Shown: in pieces, positions 1-16,346 of the stretch
Numbering within the stretch: the stretch's first letter is position 1
How the letters are laid out: every line of letters begins with the position of its first letter
DNA from: Scytalidium lignicola
Taxonomy: Eukaryota > Ascomycota > Leotiomycetes
Length of the DNA stretch: 64,000 nt
Assembly: GCA_002812745.2 (NCBI GenBank)
Contig: NCSJ02000036.1
Coordinates: 1 to 64,000 of the forward strand
Direction of reading: 5' to 3'
Position numbers and translations under genes: made by a program
Notes under the pieces: model-generated
Databases searched by the model: none
What the model was told of the DNA's origin: nothing
What the model saw: only the letters and a program-made list of their open reading frames with translations

Positions 1-2
1 AA

Positions 3-146
3 CCCACAACCGAGCAAGAGATGGAAATTGCAATTACAGAAGAATGGAATAATATACTACAGGATTGGATAAATGAGTTGATTTTAAAACAAGAACATTG
101 GGTTCATGTACTTATGGAACGCCATGGGTGGTCTACTCCTAATTAA
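3..146 (+). mobile_element. Tc1/mariner-type transposase, C-terminal fragment
   Basis: An open frame enters from the left edge and stops with TAA at 144-146, leaving about 47 residues. The pattern E-E-W-N-x-I-L-Q, then a hydrophobic stretch, then V-L-x-x-x-G-W-S-T-x-N and a stop is the usual end of Tc1/mariner DDE transposases, where a late E-x-W-x-x-I helix is followed by a G-x-x-T-x-Y-like terminus. The catalytic DDE residues lie outside the window. I cannot tell whether the element is intact to the left. No clear inverted terminal repeat was identified downstream, although a hairpin lies at 201-238. Confidence 0.6.
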
Positions 147-2334
147 ATTGTTATTAAATACCTAAGTTTTATGATTTTTATCGCAATATGCCCTGTGCGA
201 CACAGACTTACGACACCCGGCTCGTAACGCTGTCTGTGCTACAATTATTGTCCCTCTCGGCAACAGATAAAAGAGCAGCAATATATAAACTGCTTGCATA
301 TATTGCTCTAATGGATTAATCCACGTCTTATCTCATATTTCAACTAAAACTACTATTAATAATGACAATGATGCTACTCTTTATCGCTTCCGTATCCACA
401 TATCACAAACCACGTTTAAAGCTTCAACAGATATAATACCTTTAGGTATTTTCATATTTTCAAATGAGAACATGATATAGATATGTATATAGAGAGTATC
501 TAGGAACTCCAGAGTATGCTCAATTTGCTGAGCTTTGTTCTCGAACTTAAATTATTTATGCATTTTGGTATGGCGCAGAATCCGGCAGGTTAGTGGTCGC
601 AGTACCTGATTGTCGTAGAACAGTTCGTTTACATCTTGCCAGCCTGATCTCTAAATTAGCACTCTCTTTCCCATCTTCGGAATTAGTGCCGGTGCCGATG
701 CCTACGCAGTCTCCCAGGAAGACAAACGGTCTTGTCAGTACTGCTTCTTTCTTCAAGGATACAGGTGCTAGATTGGAACCAGTCACGAAGAGTTCTACAT
801 ATGAGACACTCTCGATCAAGAAGACCTAACTACTATATTACATTCTTAAATCGGAAAGACACGGGAACATTCCCAACAGATTTTAAAGCCATCATTAACA
901 GGTAGTGCTGCTAGTAGTGAAAGGATAAAATTCTGTATGTTGAGCAAACCTGTTTCCCAATTAGACCTAAGTTCTTTAACATTTCTAAAATGGTATTATG
1001 TACGCAAATAATGCCAAAGACTAGATCCCAAGTACTTTAACAAACGATGATCTATATATATTAGTAGAACTTTTTAGGTTTCAGCGCAGGAGGGTCAAAG
1101 TATAGTCTAATTAAATCTCGGATTCTGTACAGAGGAAGTGACTTCTTACCTAGAAGTCCAGAACTACTATCAGCATTATTAAGAGAGTTCTTAAAAACCG
1201 TATAATTTACAGCTCGCCCCTATAGGAGTCCACTACATAGGACCCTAGAGTCTTCCCTGAGAATATATTATACATATCGGATTTCACATAGTCATTATAT
1301 TACGACAAGAAACCTTAGATGCTGTCTACTATCCAGCATAGCTCCAATTACTTACAGATAGGCAATAATCTTCATGTTAGCAATAAAGGATCCGCATAGT
1401 ATTTATTAGTCTTAATAGCTCATAGCCAAATGCTAAACTGTATTTTGCAATTTCTTACTATATAATGCATGTTGTCGATGAAAATATGTTGTTTTGTGGA
1501 CTGAGCGACATCGAAACACTAAGATCAGTCGCTGTGATCTATACTTCATCTGATGTTGTGATTGGTTAGAAGCACTCTCCAATCTCAACCGTTGCCGAAA
1601 TTTACGAATCAGCCTTTTCCTGTCACAGGAGAATAAACGCGCTCTTAACAAGGTCGTTCCGTACTTGCATATCTAGGTATCAATTGGCTAGAATACGAAG
1701 CGATCTCAATCTTAAGCTTAAGTCTAGTCTTACAGGGAGAGTTCGAAAGTTATGTCTAAATTTCTTTGATGAATACGCTGAATATTTAAACAAACTTTAA
1801 GAAAGAGGTTTATCGGTCGCTGTAAAATACGCAATGCCCATAATCAATATAACCTGACAATGTGCGAAGTATTGACAAGATTATGATACTATTGACCTAG
1901 ATGACTTAAGAACCGAAGTCAAATTAGCCCCACTGCTGTAGAGCTCATCCAAATAACTTGTAATAAAGTGCTAACTCAAAAGAGCATTTTATCCATGAAA
2001 TTGAAAATGATATATTCTAAAGCTGATAAACACTTTTCCAGCTCGTTTCTAGTTTTCTGATGGAGCAATGCTAATAGATACAGGGTTTAGTAGTCTTATG
2101 TTACTGTCCTTTTTCCCTTTCCCTTTTTCTTTCACGCCCCAACCCAAGCTATACCAAGATCATCAGTCCTGTTAACCCTAACCATAATACATCCTTCCTA
2201 TTCCCCGTGTTCCCAACCGATTATCTGTACATGTTTAACTTATAGTTCATATTTTTCCAACCATACTAAAAACCCAGCTTTCAATATTTTCAGGCCTAGT
2301 CCAGCCAAACTCTGATTTATCATGTTGTACAACT
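147..2334. other. AT-rich gene-poor stretch
   Basis: About 2.2 kb between the transposase fragment and the F-box gene. It holds only short frames on both strands (for example 593-829 and 1433-1651) with no recognisable domain and no consistent splice structure. Base composition is visibly AT-rich. It may be decayed repeat sequence, but I see no identifiable element apart from the hairpin near 201-238. Confidence 0.5.
201..238. repeat. Nested inverted repeat (hairpin)
   Basis: CACAGAC (201-207) followed directly by TTACGA (208-213) is mirrored by TCGTAA (222-227) and GTCTGTG (232-238). The loop is 8 nt and a 4-nt bulge lies on the 3' side. The result is a 13-bp interrupted stem about 55 bp downstream of the transposase stop. 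It could be part of a degraded terminal repeat or a chance hairpin. Confidence 0.5.
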
Positions 2335-4690
2335 TCACCAAGCATATCCATCATCCAAACCGTCATCGTCTCCATTCCAATCCGGATCTCCCTCAGGTTC
2401 TGAATCAAGGAAATCGGCCTCGGTCACCTGCGTCTCTCTAGGTCTCAGGTTGTCAATTCTGATATCAACAACCTCGCACATACCCTGCATAGCTGATTGT
2501 TGGTCACTTGCCCGAATTTTCTTCGAGAGTAGAGGCTCGTCATCCGAATCATTATCATTCAAATCTGACGTAAGAGCAGGAGAATGAGACACCTCGGAAC
2601 CGTCTTTTCCCGCTGTTTGCCTCAAAACTTCCAGTTCACGAACAATACGCCGTTTCCGAGTCTCCTCACGTGTTTCACATACTGCAGTAGGTATCACGTT
2701 TGACTCATTCTCTGAAGATTCTGGACTCGAATCTGAACTCTCTGCGTATCTTCCAGGTTCTTCCTGTCGAGTCCTCAAACGTGGTCTTCTGAGAAGGGGA
2801 CTGCGGCTGCGAGATTTCGACTTGTTTTTGAGCTGAGAGTTTGGTACACCATCCACCCTTATCTGTACAGGCTCCTGTAAGGCGCTCGTCTTGTCTCCCG
2901 AAGTCTCTGCATCGGGAACAGACGAAACTCTTCCTAACTTCGGAATCTCGCTTTCAAGTTCCGGTTTTTGCTGAAGCACTACAGCAATGTTTTTAGAAAT
3001 AGGGGGCACTGAAACGTGTTGGTGGACTTTCGGAGCGGGTGCCACCCTCTTGAAAACACGTTCTAGAGAGCCTACCCATTTGTCGCGAAATGATGCACGA
3101 TCTCTCCAACCAATACTCAGAATTGCCTGGATAACTACTCTCCGAAGATCTGGTAGATTTGGCGCACCCTCGACAAGACTCCTGAAGAACGTCTCGGCGG
3201 CCTCGGTTTCCCATTTTCTAAGCTGTACCAGTTCTATCGTCTGAAGAGTCGAAGGCCATGATGGAACCTCTCCAGGAAACAGAAGTTGCTCATACTGCGG
3301 CTCCGAATCACGATATGTGAAATGCAGATCAAAAAAAAGTGAGATTCATCCTCAGGACTTCCAAATGCGGACAAGCAGTACCAAGTAAAGGAAGAAAGGA
3401 TAGACTCAGAGATTGGTTGTGATTAAGAGTCAGGCAACGTAATTGACCTCCATGGGTCCGAAGAAATGCTACAAAATCATCCGAAATAACTTCCCAACAA
3501 TTGATAAGTTCAAGGTTTCGTAACCGTGTTGGTAAAAGTGGCAATAGTCTACGATTCACTAAAGTCGAAGACTCGAGAATTAGATGTTGGAGGTTTGGCA
3601 GAACCGCCAATGCTTCTCCAAGTCGCTTCTCGTGCATTGGATCCACATCATCCTTGCGTAAAGTAGGAACTTGAAAATTAACAAAAGCAACCTTACGAAG
3701 ATTCGAAAAGATAGGTTTTAAGTGCATCTCGCGGAGGGAATCAATTGTTCTTGTTTTACCAAGTAACCTGGAAGACCAGCGCCAACTTCTTAACCTACAT
3801 ATATTTTCCTTATCACCTCTATGCGGATCAACTTCTGGCTCGGTATACTCTAAGGCCTCGAATAGAGATTCTGGATAACTCCATTTGATAGGATAATCTA
3901 ATAGTCTGTAAGGCGACATATCTTTTTGGTGGTAAAACTCCAGGTCAAGGAGCCGCGGAAGGTGCTTAACGAGACTAGCAAGATCCAAGAGGCCACTGCC
4001 GTGCAAGGAGTATGCTGCGACCTGACCTACGTCGATACGAAGAGTCTCGATCTTCTGTCGGTATTTGAATACCAACTTTGCAGGATCTTCCTTCAGCAAA
4101 GCCACCAGTCTATGTGCCTTATCCATAGGTACCAGAGGAGGTGATGTATAAAGAACAGTCAACGCAGGTTCGGCGAATGCTCGACAAATTCGCGCAGTAT
4201 TGAGCAGCCAGCGGCAAGACTGTGTAGGTTGGAAAGTATTCTCGTCGTAAATAGGGTATGAAGCATAGTTGAGTATCGAGACAAGTATCTGATATGGAAG
4301 CGTCTGCCATGGTGGGATGACATAGGAGGTCGGAAACGGTGATTCTGCAATAGAATTCGTAGGTTTAGAGGTCGCAGAACCGCTTGTACGTTTGCGTTTC
4401 TTTTTAGATATGCTCCGGGCTATCTTAGAAGCCTTCGCCTCAAATGCAGTTCGCTGTGGAAGTGGTGGTTGTGGTTGTGTACGAGGGCGCTGCGCAACCG
4501 CCGAACGATTGCTGGAGGTTTTCTGCAGTTTGGAAGGGCGCGCATGAGGTTCATCGTGATCAACTGGTAACTCTCCTGCATATTCTAATTCGAATTCACT
4601 GTCGGAAGGTGGTTCAGCATATGAAAATGCAGGTTTTGCGCGGGTTGCACGAGGCTTAGAGCGCAAAGCCCGCTTGGATGATGCAGCCAT
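2335..4690 (-). CDS. F-box / leucine-rich-repeat-like protein (frameshifted)
   Basis: Read from ATG at 4690. The N-terminus is basic and low complexity (about residues 1-120). An F-box-like segment begins W-Q-T-L-P-Y-Q-I-L-V-S-I-L near residue 128. LRR-like stretches follow (L-P-N-L-Q-H-L-I-L-E-S, L-R-N-L-E-L-I-N-C). The frame hits a stop at 3329 just after an 8-base T run (plus-strand A run at 3331-3338). Removing one T lets the frame continue without interruption (F-F-D-L-H-F-T-Y-R-D-S) to the stop at 2335, giving about 784 residues with an acidic tail. There is no GT-AG alternative at that point, so I read it as one gene with a 1-nt homopolymer error. Such proteins are normally SCF ubiquitin-ligase substrate adaptors, but the substrate is unknown. 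It is divergent from the SUZ12-like gene. Confidence 0.75.
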
Positions 4691-5398
4691 GGTCGAGATA
4701 CTAGGAAAGGTCCTGGAGCAAGCAATATAACCAGCAGACCATCATTTTAAGTGGCTCCAGATTCTGGATTATCAGGAGCGTCAGTATGCGCTTTGCTGGA
4801 GTGTCCTTGTCGTCTTTGGCGACAAGTGAGAGAAATATCAAAGACGTGGAAGATGATATGATGATAATCGGAAGCTTTTCGGGGGATGAAGCGGCTAGGG
4901 GATCTGCAGCCTTACTTATCGCGCACTAGGTGTTCTGGCGCAATCGAGTTGTTAGGCGCGACTAATAAAAGATTGCCTAGAAGATGTCTAGCGGCTAACC
5001 CGGCAAGGATCCTAAATTCATGTCGCATGTCCCCCATCAAAACAACTATCACAACAACACAACAGCAACCGTAGCCTCAGCGTCGCAAGTCATTGTAGTA
5101 CGTGGCAACTGGTTTATTTCATTCATTTTAACTGTGCTTTCTCACCCCAAGTTTGTTTTGACTGCTCCTAGCATCTCTCATCTCACTTCCTGTAGACCAT
5201 CGACGCGTCCCCCTGAGGCAAAAATCCCTCTGACAGATAGCTGGAAGCAACTTGCTGATCGATACGTCGAATCCGCAAGTCGCAAAGCTATCTGGCCTCA
5301 TCTGAAGCTCATATCTTTGTATGGAACTTACGGTAGCTCGCAGGCCAAGCGCGCCTTTGTGTCAGATCAATGTCTGCGCACAGCGACTTGAATGAGAG
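4691..5398. promoter_or_regulatory. Shared upstream region, F-box gene / SUZ12-like gene
   Basis: About 0.7 kb between divergent start codons. A short frame at 5020-5391 ends 8 nt before the SUZ12-like ATG and could be an upstream ORF in its leader. It has no recognisable domain. No specific promoter motif was identified. Confidence 0.4.
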
Positions 5399-8076
5399 AT
5401 GTCATTTCCCACTATGCCAATTATCACCGCGAAGGGAGACGCGGCAAGTTCAGTCTGGCAATATCGACATCGTAGCAAGCCATATCTGAGCAGGAATGTG
5501 CGTCGGGTTATAGAGTCTCTCACGATGGGATCAACGCTATCTCATCCATCACCTTCACGTGAGGCTCCACCTCGACAAGATGTTTCTTTATCAGATGATG
5601 AAGAGGACGGATCTCCTCGTCCTGCTAAGAGACGGAGGATTAATCATCTAGATGATGCCGCGCCTTCTTTAGTGCAGACACAATCTTCTAATCGCCCATC
5701 ATCCAATCACTCTAGGAACACTAGCCAGGGAATACGTCCACCATCTTTTACAACACGCCGTAAGGGACTGGATGCACTGCTTTCAAAACGGACATACCCA
5801 TTAGTTTCTAATAGAAACATAAATCAGACGCCTCCAAGTCACTCATCCAACCTTACTCATACATCAGATGAACTGGTGTTTCAAGATCCGGTCATAGATT
5901 TCCATAGGGCGCTTCGAGTCGAGATCACTCGAATCATGGGGAAGCAAAATAAGGATTCAGAAATTCCAAGTTCACCATCTTCACTTAAGACTCCTATCAA
6001 CATTAAAATCCGGTGTTCTTTAATCTTATCCTACTTAAACAAAGATATAGATGACACAAATGTCACCCAAGACTATACTCAGCTCTATCGCACCTCAAAG
6101 ATAGGAACCATAATGTCAATTGCACCAGATAGAGATGTTACTGGAGCAGATGTTATCTTACCAGAACCTTTTATCATCCAGGCGGACGAATTATATGTCA
6201 ATCGGAAAATTAAGAGTTCTAGCAAGCAAGGCATTTCCAAGAGAAGGGATGCTCAGTACGTGTTTGGCCTAGCAGACAAGTACAGGGTTGATATTTGGAT
6301 GGAACCGGTGGGCTATCAAAAAGATTGGCCTCCTGTCCTTCCAGACCCAAAGAAGAAGGACAGTTATGAGTCGGGGCAGATTAGCAAAGCTCTCGACACT
6401 GGGAAGGCAAGCACACAAGAGTTGAGACTATTTAGTACAACCAGCAGCGTACTAGATCCAGAGCGGCAAAGTAGGCCGCTTGATCTCAAGCTTACTTATG
6501 AAACCTCCAAATTAAAGAGTTTATGTGCACTGAAGGTGGATATCAACTGGTCTCTTCCAAGTAGCTCAGGCACTCCAATCTCCAAATCTCCAAGAGCGGA
6601 TATTTCACCAGCAAAGACTCTAGTAGCTCCTAGAGTATCAGAAGCTGTCTCTCCGCCCAGATCCAGAGAAGATGGTGCTACGACTCCAGATAGTCCAAAC
6701 ACACCTTCTGGTGAGCGCGCTAGGCGTCGTTCAAATGCACCTGTTTCATATAATGTCAAGGTGTTGAGCGACTTAGCGAAAGGCCTGCCAGTCTCTCCAG
6801 TCAAATTATTCAAACTTCGGGAAGGAAGGTCTCCACGCACAAACTCAGATATAGCAAAATCTACTGAAGATTTCAGCGTGATCTATACCTTTGGAAGAGC
6901 TGATTCTGCTGAGCTTGGAATCAAGCAACAAACCGTAGTCAGTGGGTTTACATGCCCTTTTTGTAACTACAAGGCTACTTGTAGCGATGGTCTGAAAATC
7001 CACCTGAACACTGATCACAGCAAGTTCAGATTCCACTTGCGGCGCTCGAGTCCTCAAAGATTGGCATTCTTTGTTGACTTTTCAAAGCAAGCTTCCCGAG
7101 CGATTCTGCATAAAGGAATCGAACAAGCTCGGACACTACAACTTAATAGACCTGTCACTCTTTTTGACCTGGAGAAATTCTTGACTGGAGATGATTCATG
7201 GGTCAAAACCCGCCATGGCATTCAGAACGATCATTGGGCTGAACATTCAGACCATGTACATGATTCATCTTCCTCGGGATCTCCTCATAATTCACGACAT
7301 AGTTCACCTAATACATCTAATGATACAGATGAAGTGATGGAAGTGGATGTACCAGCACCAAAGAAGTCTTTGCCGACGAGAACTCGCAAAGTCTTTTATG
7401 TGCCGAAGACAAGTAAGCCACTGTACGATACAGTCACCAGACGCCTGCTCAAGCCTGGGGAGGAGATCCCCAGCAGTGATGATGAGAAAGATGAGGGTTG
7501 GCTTCATCAAAAGTATCGAGATATTGTTCTTGATTACAAGGATGTTACAGTCGAGGAGAAGGATTACATCAACCAGTGGAACCTGTCAATTGTTGCTGCT
7601 CATTTGACTTCAGAAACGCATCTGACGAATGCGGTGCTGCACTTCGTCGAGCATAACAAGATTTGGTTTGCACGGAAACAAAGCCGTAAAGTAGAGTTTG
7701 GCAAGCACATGGAGATGTTCCTGATGAAGGGTGTTATTGATCAGGACTGCATTCATAAGTGCGTTGAGATCTTGAAACAAGGAGAGAAGCTTGCGGCTAC
7801 CATTGTAGAAGAAGAAATCCCTACTCCGCCCTCCCCATCCAGACAGAGAGGAGTTCTGGATTGTATATGTTGCATCCCAACCGAACCTCCAGACCGAGTC
7901 ATATGCTCTGGCAAAGTAAGTGGAACAATTACCTCCATCTTCTTATCAATAAAATCTCCTTGCTAATTTTAATACGCTTCAAGACATGTCCAGGGCGATT
8001 CTATCACCGCAAGTGTGCGATGAGATCAAAAATGCCAATAGGTAAAGGTTGGAAGTGTGATCATTGTATAGTTTGA
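5399..8076 (+). CDS. Polycomb PRC2 subunit SUZ12-like, with C-terminal PHD finger
   Basis: Two exons, 5399-7915 and 7984-8076, joined by a 68-nt phase-0 intron (GTAAGT...TTCAAG), give about 869 residues. A C2H2 finger (C-P-F-C ... H-L-N-T-D-H) lies near residues 519-541. A VEFS box follows at about 661-800, opening K-V-F-Y-V-P-K and rich in acidic and aromatic residues. This finger-then-VEFS order is the SUZ12 signature. SUZ12 scaffolds the PRC2 H3K27 methyltransferase with EZH2/KMT6 and EED in the nucleus. After splicing, the last 50 residues form a full C4HC3 PHD pattern: C-x2-C-x10-C-x4-C-x5-H-x2-C-x13-C-x2-C. The intron falls between the third and fourth metal ligands. The first ATG of the long frame was chosen; M at 5525 is an alternative. 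Confidence 0.85.
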
Positions 8077-9561
8077 CTGCAAAGCATTTCCATTTCCGCA
8101 TAAAATGCCCTGGTCAGCATGGAGTTCAAGGAACAAGCGTCAAAATGGGGAGCATTTTGATACCTGCATGATCTAGAAGTACATAAGCAACCGCCAGCCG
8201 CATTCTTAGTTAATAGCTTAATTGATGAATATTATTATTTTTTGTATACAACCTTTTGAAGCCGGCTGGAATGGACTATGATATGAGTGTTTTAAGGCGG
8301 GTTTAAACGAGTAAATAACAAATTAGGATACTAGGAATGAGTAATTCATATTTAAAGGCTCTTTCTCATAAATAGGAGGATGTTATCAACTTTTATAAAG
8401 AAGAGACTTTGCCGAAATTCACTTATTCTTGGGGGCCCACTCACATTTGACTTTCATATCTACTAACGGAGGTGTTGTGTTTCATTGGCTGACTTTTATC
8501 TTTTATGTTATGCCGTGTTCACTTACTGCTGTGTTGCGCATTTGATATACCCCCGCAAGTGTGGTAATTCTTTGATCAATCAAAAATAATAAAAATACAG
8601 TTCTCTGCTCTATGAACTGTATGACTGACTAATAAAGCGGCATATAATTAATTAACTAAGTTACTAGTACAGTGACGTTTAAGAAGTGATAAGTACTTCA
8701 TTAATAAATCTCTGCATTTGCAGGGGATTCTGACTCGTCTTCTTCTCTCCATTGCTTGTTGATACAAGTTACTCTCCATAACTTTAACGCACCAACCTAA
8801 TTCTAGCCGGAGCGTAACTATTGCTTTGTAGATTTATGCTGCCAAATCCATAGAACATATTTTCTTTTTCAACGTAGGTTGTAATTACTAATTATACTTT
8901 CTTTTACTTCGCGCGCCTATCAGGGCGACTACTGTAGACGCGCGCACGTTACTTCGGTCTTTTGAGTTCTCCTGCCACGGCAAAAGCTTCTTCCTTCAAC
9001 CCCTGGAAGCGCGGTGCGACTAATTAATAAGATTCATCAGTCGGGCGAAGGCGTGACGACAGGAAGAGCGAAACCAGAGAAACCAGGCATCCCCAGCCAC
9101 AGCAGTCCATCTCCACCACGAACCCATCACCCATCACCACCCTAGACCCTCTCGCCCACCTCACCTCTTCTCCCTGCACCACGGCCAACACGCACTCTCC
9201 ACCTCCTGCTGGCCTGGATGAAGACAACTACGCCCGCCAATTGTAACGCTCCCGTCGTCAATGAGGCCGCTGAGCCTTGTCCATGGGTTGAAAGTTGCCT
9301 TGCGACAATGAGCTGCCCGTGAGCGAAGACGCGAGAGCTGCACAATAAATATATCAGAGTCGCTCGAATCCCCTCCCAATCTCGAGCCCTCGTGGCCCCG
9401 CGCACCACGCCTACGCTCGTTTGCTCATCTGCGCCCATCATCGTGTGTCTGCCAGATCCCCTAGACCCGTCACAAATCCCAAATCTTGAGATCGATCTAA
9501 ACAATCCGAAGTTTAGGCCTCAGCAACCGCACCGGGTCCACACGCACCTCAGACCGCTATC
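8077..9561. other. Intergenic, 3' of SUZ12-like gene and leader of next gene
   Basis: About 1.5 kb. The first 850 bases are AT-rich with no frame of interest. From about 8890 the sequence becomes GC-richer and C-rich on the plus strand, which suits the promoter and 5' UTR of the gene at 9562. Frames seen here on the minus strand (9024-9504) are shadows of this skewed leader. Confidence 0.45.
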
Positions 9562-12373
9562 ATGGCCGCCAAACCCCCCAGGCCACGAATATCTGCATTC
9601 CCCGAGAAGCTGGAGTTTGCGAACAAACATATCGATACCTTGATCCACGAGACCCTCCCTCAAGTAAGTCACGCAAAGCTGAATCTCGAGCTGAATCTTT
9701 TGGGCCTTTCTGGGCTGACAGTGCTCGCAGAATCCCCAACTTCTTACCGTACCAACAACAAACCCTTACCTGGCTACTTTCCCCTACGAGAACCTGAGAT
9801 CCCCTTTCGATGACGATGAGCTCAAGCAGCAGGTCCAATACATCACCTTGCTCGCCAACACTGACCGCGGGGTGGGGTTTACAGAGGAATATCTACTAGA
9901 CGAAACGAACGGAACACCATACGGACGAGACGCGCGCAGCAGTACAACTACACCGAATCCCAGTAGAGATCCAAAGAAGCCTGCTGTCAAGCTGTCGCTT
10001 GCCGACTACAAAAGCGTCAAGAGTGGAGGCCGTCCAACGCCTAAAGCTGAACCTCGCGCCGATGAAGAGAGAAAGGCAGAAGCTGCGAAGAATGTGCCTC
10101 CACCAATGAAAAGTCATTCGGCTACGAGTCGCGAGAAGGCTGAAGTACATGGATCTGTGCCTGATAGCCTGGAGCGGAGCAAGAAGAACGGAGTAAGCCT
10201 ATGGGGGAAATCAGAGGATAAGAGTTCTACAAAGGACAAGATTAAGTATGCGCTCAGAAGTATCTTGGTTTGATATATACTTGCTAACCAGATTACTCTC
10301 AGAGCCTCACCCCTACCCTCGTCTCGATCCAATGTATCAGATCAAACTAGGATATCAGGACTTGCAAATGGCCAGAATCACGATCGAAAACCTCCTTCAG
10401 CAGATAGTCGAGAGCGGAAAGGCCACGAGAGAAATCTCTCTATTGAAGTCAAACTACCGACGAAAGAGAACATGAAGCATCCTCTTCCCCCACGTCCTGC
10501 TTCGCCGAAACTATCTAGTGCTGCACCTAGAGAGCAGAAGCAGAAGCGGCCACCAGAGCAAGATGATTCCGCCCGACGAGATAAAGGCTCTAAGACCCTT
10601 CCTCCCAATTCCAAGTCCCAAGCAAGTTCTCAAAACAACTCTATTCGTCCCTCAAAACCAACATCACAAGAATCGAAACTACCACCAAAGCCTAGATCTC
10701 CAATCCGAACACCAGTCCCCCATTCATCTACAGCAAGCAAAAAGCCATATTTATCCACTCCTAAATCAGGCGAGAAGAAACTTGGCCACAAACATACTCA
10801 CTCGAATGTCTCCCTGAACTCACTTCCTCCGCTTCTCTCCCCACTACCGCCAGATCTAGGCGAATCTGATAGGGTTGGTGACATTGGATTTGGAAGTCTA
10901 GAAAAGAAATCACGGAGTGATGCGTCACCACAGAAGTCAAGGCTAGGTGCAGATTTGAATTCTAAAAAGCAAAAGATTACCTCCGCTACCGCTTCGCGCG
11001 ATACCACACCATCCAAGATATTTGTGCTCCCTGGGTTATTATCCCCCACACTGCCAGATATTGTCGAGCAAGAACTAGTAAGACTTCAGAAACTTGGGGC
11101 TGCTCTGACAGTGGAAGGTCGTCATGAATTAGCTCGCCAACCTGATACTCCTGGGGTAGCTCGAAAGAAGCCAAAGCCGCCATCAAACGCTGTCACGACT
11201 AAATCCTCTCCTCAGTCATCAATTCCTTCCAACGATCAGGACCGCGGTGAAAAGGCTTACTCAGGCGGCAGAAAGAGCTTACTTGTAAGAATCTCTTACA
11301 AGAAACGGCAGGCAAAAGATATTGAGCGACTTCTGGCCACAAAGCCTGTTCCTAACGCTCAATTTAAAAAACTTGAGACCGAACGTCTTGCAAAAGCCCA
11401 CCCAGGTGTTATTCTTCCTCAGACAGACGAGGAATCAGAGGCGGATATTCCGCTTTCACGCGTCGCTTCCAAGACAACTTCTCACAAACGACCGAGTGAT
11501 AACGACGATCGTTCTGAACCACCGCTCAAGCGTACCAAAGGAGCCGACAGCCTTGAGCCCTCAAAGTCTCAGAGGCCAACAACTCCTTCCATGAAACCTT
11601 CAGCAACATCGGTGCCACCGAAAGTAGATCTCCTTGCAACACCAAAGAAAGGAGATAGTCTAAAACCCGTTGCGATGCGTAAAGTCGACTCCACCGACAG
11701 TCATGCTCGCACTCCACAAATGTCAACAATATCTACGCCAGTTAGCGCAGAAAAGCCTCGTGTCAACGGTGATGTCCGCACTCCGGAGTTAGAGAGGATG
11801 AAAGCTGAGGAAGGCAGGTACACACAGATTGGTACCAAATTAAAGCGGAAGATGGACGGCATCTTAAGGACGAAGGAGAAAAACGCACCAGCAGTGTCAG
11901 AATCAGAACGAAAACTGGGCCTCTGTATCGGTCTAGAGAGCTTAGCAGCATACATGATAGCCTTCCATGCTCGAGACCGCTCAAACCAAATCCGACAGTC
12001 ACCAAGAGATCCAACACAATGGGAACAATTCATGGCACTCTGGCAATTCATGGACCGCTCATGCCGCTCCTTTCCCCTTCTCTATGCCTTAGTGGTTCAA
12101 CTAGGCGGTATCTCACGCGGCGAACTCAATAAACTCTATGTGGAGACTAAAGAGGCTAAGTATTGGGAGAAGATATGTCTAAACTCAAAAAACAGAGATG
12201 CTGCCTGGATCCAAGCTCACAAGTCGAGGCAGCCAATCTTAGATCTAATCCCTGGTATCGAGACGTTGGGACCTTGGAGTTCGGTTAATGATGCTACAAG
12301 TTTTACGATTGCAGTCTTGACTGCTTTTTCGAAGAAGGAGCGCCTAGATTGGAAGAAGGACACGGCGTTTTGA
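9562..12373 (+). CDS. Uncharacterised ascomycete nuclear-type protein
   Basis: Three exons: 9562-9663, 9731-10245 and 10303-12373. The introns are 67 nt (phase 0) and 57 nt (phase 2, branch GCTAAC), and the product is about 895 residues. A folded N-terminus (residues 1-110) contains the hydrophobic pattern L-L-T-V-P-T-T-N-P-Y-L-A. A long Ser/Pro/Lys-rich disordered middle follows. Near residues 745-830 lies a helical block beginning L-G-L-C-I-G-L-E-S-L-A-A-Y-M-I, then Q-F-M-A-L-W-Q-F-M. The architecture (disordered, basic, with a C-terminal helical domain) suggests a nuclear scaffold. It loosely recalls AF4/AFF-type elongation factors, but I do not claim that identity. The second exon carries a K-L-S-L-A-D-Y-K motif near residue 120. 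Confidence 0.7.

Positions 12374-16346
<3,973 letters not shown>

Noticed and set aside
9024..9504. Minus-strand frames opposite the leader of the gene at 9562
   Set aside because: They lie in a strand-skewed C-rich leader, overlap each other in different frames and show no domain.
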